A DNA stretch of 64,000 bases, taken from the NCBI GenBank assembly GCA_032622095.1, contig CP136069.1, forward strand, positions 106,110,278-106,174,277, in the 5' to 3' direction. The stretch comes from Siphonodentalium dalli (lineage: Eukaryota; Mollusca; Scaphopoda; Gadilida; Siphonodentaliidae). The position numbers and the translations under genes were made by a program. The notes under the pieces were generated by a model. That model was not told where the DNA came from, did no database searches, and saw only the letters and a list, made by a program, of their open reading frames with translations. This document shows, in pieces, positions 22,570-33,600 of the stretch. Position 1 is the first letter of the stretch; the number at the start of each line of letters is the position of its first letter.

Positions 22570-25500
22570 ACTACAGTATTTTTCAACGCCCAAATCTCTG
22601 AATGTATTAGTACTAGAAAACTCAAGTTTGGTAAGTATGTTGGGGTAAATGAGTTCTATGCCTTTGGCTCATAACGGATATTGTCCGCATTTAACCCGTG
22701 GAGTTATCTCCCTTTATATGAAAAATATGTCATTTTATTATCTCGGAAATTATAAGGAGCAGAGCATCGAAAATTGGACTGTATGTACACCTCGGTATGC
22801 CCTACTGCCCACGGGCATCAAAACTTATGTCCGCGCTTTCCCCGAAGAGTTACCGCCCATAAACAGGGGAACCTCTATTTTATTGTACTCTGTTGTTCTC
22901 CCGTATCATTCCAGATAACTGCATTTGGTTTTCATAGCCGTGATGACCGTTCTCAGTTTAGTCCGAAAAAGAAATTTTAACAGGGTCGGACATATATTTT
23001 TACACTGATGTGGGGGCAAACTTTTCTCAAAAATGTTTTTTTGATCGATATTCATCTATTTAAGTATATGCATTCCCTGAACGAAAACAAACCCAAACCA
23101 AGAAGGATTTTTGAAATCCGATAAGAATTGCAAGAGTTACAGGCCCTCAAATTTTGCAGTTTGGGACATGTGCTTGTGACCACATCTCCTCCGAAGATGT
23201 CGAAGTTTGGATGTCAACTGATACGCCAACGTGTGCGGACGAAAGAGTGCACGCGGTGGGCCAAATTTTGACAGTGTCTGTTCATTATTGTGGGTATGGG
23301 GAGGGGTGGTCCGTGGTACCAATTTTTAATTCTTATCGGAATAAGATGAAACTTGGAATTTAACATCTACAACACCACCCGATCTAGAAACTGAAAGAAT
23401 TTCGAAATCCATTGAAAACTGACAAAGTTAGGGGCCCTCAAATTTTGCAATTTTGGGCCCATGTGCTTGTGACCACATCTCCTCCGAAGATGTCGAAGTT
23501 TGGATGTCAACTGATACGCCAACGTGTGCGGACGAAAGAGTGCACGCGGTGGGCCAAATTTTGCCAGTGTCGGTTCAGTGTTGTGGGTCAGGGGAGGGGT
23601 GGTCCGAGGTACCAAAATTTATTTCGTCTCCGAATTATATGAAACTTGGAATATAACATTTACCATACACGCTAATAACAAATCTGAAAACAGATCGTAA
23701 ATCCGTTAAAAACTGGCGGAGATTTTGGAACTCAAAGTTTGAATATGGGCCCATATTCTTTCTAATAACCAAAATGTTCTCCTTTTCCGAATCAGATGAA
23801 ATTTATAATATGCAATCTCAGTAAGTAGCATATAACAAAACTTAAAACAATTTTAAAATCCATTGGAAAATCACGGAGTTATGGTCCTTTAAAAATTGCA
23901 TTTTGGGCCTGGTGTGACAATTTCCCAATCCCGTCACCCAATTTCGAGGCAGGAGTGGGGTCAATTATAAACACTTGAGATCAACACACAAATGTTAAGG
24001 ACAGTACACAATCATCTTACTTCATATTTTCCATCCCTAAACTGCGAATTGTTCAGTTCATGATTCGCCCTATTATTATACTTCCATGGTGTAACCAAGG
24101 AAGTATATTGTTTTTCTATTGGGGTAGTTTTCCGTTTATTTGAAAATACTCAGAAACTAATTGCAGCAGGACCGCGAAATCTTTAACGAATATAGGCATC
24201 TGAGGTCTACTAAAGATAATGATATCCAGATTTCGGCCCAATGTTTCAAGACAGAGTTATAGCCCTTATTCGATTATTTTTCATTATTATTATTATACTA
24301 CAGTATTTTTCAACGCCCAAATCTCTGAATGTATTAGTACTAGAAAACTCAAGTTTGGTAAGTATGTTGGGGTAAATGAGTTCTATGCCTTTGGCTCATA
24401 ACGGATATTGTCCGCATTTAACCCGTGGAGTTATCTCCCTTTATATGAAAAATATGTCATTTTATTATCTCGGAAATTATAAGGAGCAGAGCATCGAAAA
24501 TTGGACTGTATGTACACCTCGGTATGCCCTACTGCCCACGGGCATCAAAACTTATGTCCGCGCTTTCCCCGAAGAGTTACCGCCCATAAACAGGGGAACC
24601 TCTATTTTATTGTACTCTGTTGTTCTCCCGTATCATTCCAGATAACTGCATTTGGTTTTCATAGCCGTGATGACCGTTCTCAGTTTAGTCCGAAAAAGAA
24701 ATTTTAACAGGGTCGGACATATATTTTTACACTGATGTGGGGGCAAACTTTTCTCAAAAATGTTTTTTTGATCGATATTCATCTATTTAAGTATATGCAT
24801 TCCCTGAACGAAAACAAACCCAAACCAAGAAGGATTTTTGAAATCCGATAAGAATTGCAAGAGTTACAGGCCCTCAAATTTTGCAGTTTGGGACATGTGC
24901 TTGTGACCACATCTCCTCCGAAGATGTCGAAGTTTGGATGTCAACTGATACGCCAACGTGTGCGGACGAAAGAGTGCACGCGGTGGGCCAAATTTTGACA
25001 GTGTCTGTTCATTATTGTGGGTATGGGGAGGGGTGGTCCGTGGTACCAATTTTTAATTCTTATCGGAATAAGATGAAACTTGGAATTTAACATCTACAAC
25101 ACCACCCGATCTAGAAACTGAAAGAATTTCGAAATCCATTGAAAACTGACAAAGTTAGGGGCCCTCAAATTTTGCAATTTTGGGCCCATGTGCTTGTGAC
25201 CACATCTCCTCCGAAGATGTCGAAGTTTGGATGTCAACTGATACGCCAACGTGTGCGGACGAAAGAGTGCACGCGGTGGGCCAAATTTTGCCAGTGTCGG
25301 TTCAGTGTTGTGGGTCAGGGGAGGGGTGGTCCGAGGTACCAAAATTTATTTCGTCTCCGAATTATATGAAACTTGGAATATAACATTTACCATACACGCT
25401 AATAACAAATCTGAAAACAGATCGTAAATCCGTTAAAAACTGGCGGAGATTTTGGAACTCAAAGTTTGAATATGGGCCCATATTCTTTCTAATAACCAAA

Positions 25501-27750
25501 ATGTTCTCCTTTTCCGAATCAGATGAAATTTATAATATGCAATCTCAGTAAGTAGCATATAACAAAACTTAAAACAATTTTAAAATCCATTGGAAAATCA
25601 CGGAGTTATGGTCCTTTAAAAATTGCATTTTGGGCCTGGTGTGACAATTTCCCAATCCCGTCACCCAATTTCGAGGCAGGAGTGGGGTCAATTATAAACA
25701 CTTGAGATCAACACACAAATGTTAAGGACAGTACACAATCATCTTACTTCATATTTTCCATCCCTAAACTGCGAATTGTTCAGTTCATGATTCGCCCTAT
25801 TATTATACTTCCATGGTGTAACCAAGGAAGTATATTGTTTTTCTATTGGGGTAGTTTTCCGTTTATTTGAAAATACTCAGAAACTAATTGCAGCAGGACC
25901 GCGAAATCTTTAACGAATATAGGCATCTGAGGTCTACTAAAGATAATGATATCCAGATTTCGGCCCAATGTTTCAAGACAGAGTTATAGCCCTTATTCGA
26001 TTATTTTTCATTATTATTATTATACTACAGTATTTTTCAACGCCCAAATCTCTGAATGTATTAGTACTAGAAAACTCAAGTTTGGTAAGTATGTTGGGGT
26101 AAATGAGTTCTATGCCTTTGGCTCATAACGGATATTGTCCGCATTTAACCCGTGGAGTTATCTCCCTTTATATGAAAAATATGTCATTTTATTATCTCGG
26201 AAATTATAAGGAGCAGAGCATCGAAAATTGGACTGTATGTACACCTCGGTATGCCCTACTGCCCACGGGCATCAAAACTTATGTCCGCGCTTTCCCCGAA
26301 GAGTTACCGCCCATAAACAGGGGAACCTCTATTTTATTGTACTCTGTTGTTCTCCCGTATCATTCCAGATAACTGCATTTGGTTTTCATAGCCGTGATGA
26401 CCGTTCTCAGTTTAGTCCGAAAAAGAAATTTTAACAGGGTCGGACATATATTTTTACACTGATGTGGGGGCAAACTTTTCTCAAAAATGTTTTTTTGATC
26501 GATATTCATCTATTTAAGTATATGCATTCCCTGAACGAAAACAAACCCAAACCAAGAAGGATTTTTGAAATCCGATAAGAATTGCAAGAGTTACAGGCCC
26601 TCAAATTTTGCAGTTTGGGACATGTGCTTGTGACCACATCTCCTCCGAAGATGTCGAAGTTTGGATGTCAACTGATACGCCAACGTGTGCGGACGAAAGA
26701 GTGCACGCGGTGGGCCAAATTTTGACAGTGTCTGTTCATTATTGTGGGTATGGGGAGGGGTGGTCCGTGGTACCAATTTTTAATTCTTATCGGAATAAGA
26801 TGAAACTTGGAATTTAACATCTACAACACCACCCGATCTAGAAACTGAAAGAATTTCGAAATCCATTGAAAACTGACAAAGTTAGGGGCCCTCAAATTTT
26901 GCAATTTTGGGCCCATGTGCTTGTGACCACATCTCCTCCGAAGATGTCGAAGTTTGGATGTCAACTGATACGCCAACGTGTGCGGACGAAAGAGTGCACG
27001 CGGTGGGCCAAATTTTGCCAGTGTCGGTTCAGTGTTGTGGGTCAGGGGAGGGGTGGTCCGAGGTACCAAAATTTATTTCGTCTCCGAATTATATGAAACT
27101 TGGAATATAACATTTACCATACACGCTAATAACAAATCTGAAAACAGATCGTAAATCCGTTAAAAACTGGCGGAGATTTTGGAACTCAAAGTTTGAATAT
27201 GGGCCCATATTCTTTCTAATAACCAAAATGTTCTCCTTTTCCGAATCAGATGAAATTTATAATATGCAATCTCAGTAAGTAGCATATAACAAAACTTAAA
27301 ACAATTTTAAAATCCATTGGAAAATCACGGAGTTATGGTCCTTTAAAAATTGCATTTTGGGCCTGGTGTGACAATTTCCCAATCCCGTCACCCAATTTCG
27401 AGGCAGGAGTGGGGTCAATTATAAACACTTGAGATCAACACACAAATGTTAAGGACAGTACACAATCATCTTACTTCATATTTTCCATCCCTAAACTGCG
27501 AATTGTTCAGTTCATGATTCGCCCTATTATTATACTTCCATGGTGTAACCAAGGAAGTATATTGTTTTTCTATTGGGGTAGTTTTCCGTTTATTTGAAAA
27601 TACTCAGAAACTAATTGCAGCAGGACCGCGAAATCTTTAACGAATATAGGCATCTGAGGTCTACTAAAGATAATGATATCCAGATTTCGGCCCAATGTTT
27701 CAAGACAGAGTTATAGCCCTTATTCGATTATTTTTCATTATTATTATTAT

Positions 27751-28510
27751 ACTACAGTATTTTTCAACGCCCAAATCTCTGAATGTATTAGTACTAGAAA
27801 ACTCAAGTTTGGTAAGTATGTTGGGGTAAATGAGTTCTATGCCTTTGGCTCATAACGGATATTGTCCGCATTTAACCCGTGGAGTTATCTCCCTTTATAT
27901 GAAAAATATGTCATTTTATTATCTCGGAAATTATAAGGAGCAGAGCATCGAAAATTGGACTGTATGTACACCTCGGTATGCCCTACTGCCCACGGGCATC
28001 AAAACTTATGTCCGCGCTTTCCCCGAAGAGTTACCGCCCATAAACAGGGGAACCTCTATTTTATTGTACTCTGTTGTTCTCCCGTATCATTCCAGATAAC
28101 TGCATTTGGTTTTCATAGCCGTGATGACCGTTCTCAGTTTAGTCCGAAAAAGAAATTTTAACAGGGTCGGACATATATTTTTACACTGATGTGGGGGCAA
28201 ACTTTTCTCAAAAATGTTTTTTTGATCGATATTCATCTATTTAAGTATATGCATTCCCTGAACGAAAACAAACCCAAACCAAGAAGGATTTTTGAAATCC
28301 GATAAGAATTGCAAGAGTTACAGGCCCTCAAATTTTGCAGTTTGGGACATGTGCTTGTGACCACATCTCCTCCGAAGATGTCGAAGTTTGGATGTCAACT
28401 GATACGCCAACGTGTGCGGACGAAAGAGTGCACGCGGTGGGCCAAATTTTGACAGTGTCTGTTCATTATTGTGGGTATGGGGAGGGGTGGTCCGTGGTAC
28501 CAATTTTTAA
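27751..28510 (+). repeat. Truncated last unit of array C (C7)
   Basis: Identical to the other C units to about 28510 (GGTACCAATTTTTAA) and then joined directly to module M3 at TCCAGACTCCAAAACGG. The break is further into the unit than in A3, so the array-to-M junction is not at a fixed site. Confidence 0.9.
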
Positions 28511-28772
28511 TCCAGACTCCAAAACGGATCCAAATCGACCTGTCCCAGAAAAATCGTTCATTTTGTTTTCACTTTTTGAAAAAGGCTCCAATATTTCAAC
28601 CAAAACGTTTGGACTTAGAACATTATTTTTTTCTCAGTCAAGTGAAAAGAGCTCTTCAAAATAATTCCGTTTATATATATAATATATATTATCTATATAT
28701 ACGCCAAAAATTTGTCACTCCCCTCTCTCCTTCCTCCGGCTAACCCATCCCGCGTGGGATGAAACCTACCTC

Positions 28773-28832
28773 CGATTCGAATACACCCGTCTTGCCGCGG
28801 GCCAGTCTCAATCCTCTACCAGAGAACTGATA
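28773..28832 (-). mobile_element. tRNA-like remnant in M3
   Basis: Third copy of the element described at 4769; the T-loop-like part is the complement of 28773-28783 and the D-arm-like part of 28814-28832. The pol III-like words are unchanged although surrounding bases have diverged. Confidence 0.45.
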
Positions 28833-29250
28833 CAACGCCCGTGAAATTCCAACAATCATTTCCAGAGTGGTATATTGGTATGAGTTCATATCGGAGACGT
28901 TATAAAGCAAATAACTTGGATTTTAATATAAACCCACCTATTCGTAAATTGTGTAGCACATGGTGTGTGCTAAATTATCATTTTATCGTGTATAGTGTGT
29001 CATGAGCTATCTGCGTGCGTGTATTTCACTTTTGTATTTTCTTTCGCATCTTCAACGCATTGCATATCATATACAACCAAACAAAATACAAACATTACAT
29101 TAATTTGATCAAACAAACCTTCGTTATACGGTGTATATTTCTACTAACGTAATGACGACGTATAGCCAATTATTCCATTTGCGATAACAACGATAAACAC
29201 ATAGAAACATGCAAACATCATCATTTTCGTAAGAACAATTTGTGTATTGT

Positions 29251-29613
29251 TATAAACCGTAGTATACTGCTGATAGACATTCAATTATTTCCGTTAGTAT
29301 ATGTCTGCTGAATTGGAAATGACTCCTTTTATACTTTCGCAAAATAAAACACCACTGATAGTTTCGTACACCGTCATTTAAGTCTTGTCAAAACGCAAAC
29401 GTGAAACAACCGCTCATTATTCCTACCATAAAGGAATCTACTTATAGAGAACGCTCTTTTCTGTTCGATTACGTTCAAACTCTTTGTGTGTTGTTGTTAA
29501 TCACTCATTATATTATTCGGACCGAACGTTCATTAAGCGCCCTTCATGTTATATATGCGAAAACCGACCAACGTGTTTATTGTTTTATATCCGATTCAAT
29601 AACACATCGACGT
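29251..29613. other. M3-specific ~363-bp segment
   Basis: In M1 and M2 the sequence runs TGTATATTGTTTATATTCTAG without a break. In M3 about 363 bp lie between TGTGTATTGT (to 29250) and TTATATTCTAG (from 29614). The segment is unique in this window. It could be an insertion in M3 or ancestral DNA lost from M1/M2; I find no target-site duplication or inverted ends. A 111-codon ORF (29401-29736) begins in it but its last third is inside the SINE-like repeat, so coding is doubtful. Confidence 0.7.
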
Positions 29614-29905
29614 TTATATTCTAGTTATTTGTCGAATATAAAAACCATCTTTACATTATCTTTAGTTTGGTATTATTCGTATTTGATGATTAAAATACAC
29701 CAAAGCATGTTAAAAATAAAACAAAATAGTAGATAATTTGACGGGATTCGAACTCACGTCGCAATAAAACACAAACTGAGGGTTTGACGCTCTCACCACT
29801 CGGCTACGCACTGCGCTGTTAATTTATAAGAAAATATATTAGTATTAAATATATAGGCATATAACTGTGTATATTTAAACTTTATATCCAAACTGATTGA
29901 AATGC
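29614..29905 (-). mobile_element. tRNA-derived SINE-like element, single copy in M3
   Basis: Minus-strand A-box TAGCCGAGTGG (complement of 29796-29806) and B-box AGTTCGAATCC (complement of 29744-29754), spacing 41 bp as in M1. Only one copy is present here, so M3 either represents the pre-dimer state or lost one unit. The anticodon-arm region can form CAAAC/GTTTG, but with a loop lacking the invariant T33, so it is not a functional tRNA. Confidence 0.65.
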
Positions 29906-30237
29906 GTGACTATATATACCCCTTTCCGCTATACGGGGAACGGGAAAATGCACCTATTCTTCCCACCAAATCCAAACGGGCTAATTGAAGAGCAAGGTAA
30001 TGCCGTAGCAGGTACATTTGGATATTCTATCCAAGCCCCCCCCCCCAAATCTTGACCGCTATACTTTAAAAGTAACCTACCCAACGGAGAATGCAAGATG
30101 GGGTGGGTTGAGACTTTTGGTAAATTCCACCGAAAATCTAAAGTGCCATTTTCGAATTTTCAGATGGATCGGTTTACTCGTGACAACGCTATCTACTACA
30201 TATTTTGGGACTGCTGTCTGTCTGTTATGTATGGCCG

Positions 30238-30581
30238 GGAAAACAGCCGGACGGATTTCGACAAAATTTGATATCTAGGGGTGTTTTTGACCCCGACCTG
30301 GTCATGACTTTAAAAATGGTCAATTCAATGTCAAATCGTGTAAAACGGATGGATTTCCACGAAATTTGATACCTATGGGTACGTTTGTCCGGGGAGTGTT
30401 TTGGACCGGTAAAACTGTGTCCCAGACCTGACCTTGACCTTTAAAATGGTCAATTCAAGGTGAAATCTTGCCTTTCGACGGGATTTTGGTAAAATTTATA
30501 CCTAGGGGTAATTTTGTCGTGGGAATGTTTTACACGGGTCAAATCGAGTCACCGACCTGACCTTGACCTTCAAAATTGTCA
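30238..30581 (-). repeat. Module S-type 130-bp repeats in inverted orientation
   Basis: About 2.6 units of the S repeat read in reverse complement: GACCTG recurs at 30295, 30425 and 30554 (130 and 129 bp apart), and GTTTGTCCGGGGAGTGTTTTGGAC near 30385 in pieces is the complement of the S word GTCCAAAACACTCCCCGGAC. Similarity to S1 is clear but far below that of S1 to S2. The block runs into the assembly gap, so its full length is unknown. It could be the opposite end of a large element whose other end is S. Confidence 0.8.
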
Positions 30582-30681
30582 NNNNNNNNNNNNNNNNNNN
30601 NNNNNNNNNNNNNNNNNNNNNNNNNNNNNNNNNNNNNNNNNNNNNNNNNNNNNNNNNNNNNNNNNNNNNNNNNNNNNNNNN
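30582..30681. other. Assembly gap (100 N)
   Basis: Exactly 100 N, the usual placeholder for a gap of unknown size. The left flank is the inverted 130-bp repeat and the right flank starts directly with the 25-bp minisatellite, so the true relationship of the two regions is not established by this sequence. Confidence 0.98.
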
Positions 30682-33600
30682 GGTATCCCCACCACATACA
30701 TATATAGGTATCCCCACCACATACATATATAGTTATCCCACCACATACATTTATAGGTATCCCCACCACATACATATATAGGTATCCCCACCACATACAT
30801 ATATAGGTATCCCCACCACATACATATATAGGTATCCCCGCCTCATACATATATAGGTATTACCACCACACACATATATAGGTATCCCCACCACATACAT
30901 ATATAGGAATCCCCACCACATACATCTATATGTATCCCCACCACACACATATATAGGTATCCCCACCACAGACATATATAGGTATCCCCACCACACACAT
31001 ATATAGGTATCCCCATCACATACATATATAGGTATCCCCACCACACACATCTATAGGTATACCCACCACACACATCTATAGGTATCCCCACCACACACAT
31101 CTATAGGTATCCCTCCACATAAATATGTAGGTATCCCCACCATATACATATATAGGTATCCCCACCACACTCATATATAGGTATTCCCACCACATACATA
31201 TATAGGTATCCCCGCCACACACATCTATAGGTATCCCCACCACATACATATATAGGTTTCCCCACCACACACATCTATAGGTATCCCCACCACACACATC
31301 TATAGGTATCCCCACCACACACATATATATAGGTATCCCCGCCACACACATATATAGGTATCCCCACCACATACATATATAGGTCTCCCCACCACATACA
31401 TCTATAGGTATCCCCACCACACACATCTATAGGTATCCCCACCACATACATATATAGGTATCCCCGCCACACACATATATAGGTATCCCCACCACACACA
31501 TATATAGGTCTCCCCCACCACATACATATATAGGTATCCCCGCCACACACATATATAGGTATCCCCACCACATACATATATAGGTATCCCCACCGCACAC
31601 ATATATAGGTTATCCCCACCATACACATATATAGGTATCCCCACCACATGCATATATAGGTATCCCCACCACATACATCTATAGGTATCCCAACCACATA
31701 CATATATAGGTATCCTCACCACATACATATATAGGTATCCCACCACATACATATATAGGTATCCCCACCACATGCATATATAGGTATCCCCACCACATAC
31801 ATATATAGGTATCCCCACCACATACATATACAGGTAACCCCACCACATACATCTATAGGTATCACCACCACACACATCTATAGGTATCCCCGCCACACAC
31901 ATATATAGGTATCCCCACCACATACATCTATAGGTATCCCCACCACACACATATATAGGTATCCCCACCACATACATATATAGGTATCCCCGCCACACAC
32001 ATATATAGGTATCCCCACCACACACATATATAGGTCTCCCCACCACATACATATATAGGTATCCCCGCCACACACATATATAGGTATCCCCACCACATAC
32101 ATCTATAGGTATCCCCACCACACACATATATAGGTAACCCCACCATACACATATATAGGTATCCCAACCACATGCATATATATGTATCCCCACCACATAC
32201 ATCTATAGGTATCCCAACCACATACATATATAGGTATCCTCACCACATACATATATAGGTATCCCACCACATACATATATAGGTATCCCCGCCACACACA
32301 TATATAGGTATCCACACCACACACATATATAGGTCTCCCCACCACATACATATATAGGTATCCCCGCCACACACATATATAGGTATCCCCACCACATACA
32401 TCTATAGGTATCCCCACCACACACATCTATAGGTATCCCCACCACATACATATATAGGTATCCCCACCACATACATATATAGGTATCCACACCACATACA
32501 TATATAGGTATCCCCACCACACACATCTATAGGTATCCCAACCACATACATATATAGGTATCCTCACCACACACATATATAGGTATCACCACCACATACA
32601 TATATAGGTATCCCCGCCACATACATATATAGATATCACCACCACATACATATATTGGTATCCCCACCACATACATATATAGGTTTCCCCACCACACACA
32701 TATATAGGTATCCCCACCACATACATATATAGGTATCCCCACCACATACATATATAGGTATCCCCACCACACACATCTATAGGTATCCCCACCACACACA
32801 TCTATAGGTATCCCCACCACACACATATATAGGTATCCCCACCATACACATCTATAGGTATCCCCGCCACACACATCTATAGGTATCCCCACCACATACA
32901 TATATAGGTTTCCCCACCACACACACATTTATAGGTATCCCCGCCACAATCATATATAGGTATCATCACCACACACATATATAGGTCTCCCCACCACATA
33001 CATCTATAGGTATCCCCACCACACACATCTATAGGTATCCCCACAACACACATCTATGGGTATCCCCGCCACACACATCTATAGGTATCCCCACCATACA
33101 CATGTATAGGTATCCCCGCCACACACATCTATAGGTATCCCCACCACATACATATATAGGTATCCCAACCACACACATATATAGGTATCCCCACCACATA
33201 CATATATAGGTATCCCCACCACATACATATATAGTTATCCCACCACATACATTTATAGGTATCCCCACCACATACATATATAGGTATCCCCACCACATAC
33301 ATATATAGGTATCCCCACCACATACATATATAGGTATCCCCGCCTCATACATATATAGGTATTACCACCACACACATATATAGGTATCCCCACCACATAC
33401 ATATATAGGAATCCCCACCACATACATCTATATGTATCCCCACCACACACATATATAGGTATCCCCACCACATACATATATAGGTATCCCCACCACACAC
33501 ATATATAGGTATCCCCATCACATACATATATAGGTATCCCCACCACACACATCTATAGGTATACCCACCACACACATCTATAGGTATCCCCACCACACAC

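Larger units (their letters stand above)
17387..28510 (+). repeat. Tandem array C: 1727-bp units (6 full plus 1 partial)
   Basis: Unit starts (ACTACAGTATTTTTCAACG) lie at 17387, 19114, 20841, 22570, 24297, 26024 and 27751: spacing 1727 except 1729 for the third. The seventh is cut after about 760 bp. Apart from three changes noted in the third unit I see no differences among full units. Subtype C has its own T version (ATTGGGGTAGTTTTCCG). Recurrent ORFs of 60-89 codons on both strands are identical between units only because the DNA is; none looks like a gene. Confidence 0.95.
28511..30237 (+). repeat. Module M, copy 3 (diverged)
   Basis: Homologous to M1/M2 but starting 134 bp later than M2 and more diverged (for example CTTGCCGCGGG for CATGCCGCGGG). 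It holds the TA tract, hairpin core, tRNA-like segment, a private segment (29251-29613), a single SINE-like copy instead of a dimer, a poly-C run near 30036, and a rearranged end that passes into inverted 130-bp repeats. The 86-codon ORF at 30018-30278 crosses poly-C and a module border and is not credited. Confidence 0.8.

Noticed and set aside
357-28510. Helitron or Helentron with internal minisatellite
   Set aside because: S ends in CTAG and T carries a hairpin, which recall Helitron ends, but the hairpin is not placed just upstream of a CTRR terminus, and no Rep/helicase coding or consistent insertion site is seen.
29401-29736. 111-codon plus-strand ORF in M3
   Set aside because: It begins in an M3-only segment and ends inside the SINE-like repeat, is AT-rich, and shows no recognisable domain. 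A chance ORF is more likely.
1-30581. LTR retrotransposon, with S or the 8.5-kb block as LTR
   Set aside because: No polyprotein, primer-binding site, polypurine tract or TG...CA termini around S; S copies are separated by non-coding tandem arrays only.
30502-30726. ORFs crossing the N run
   Set aside because: They are produced by translating unknown bases and have no meaning.
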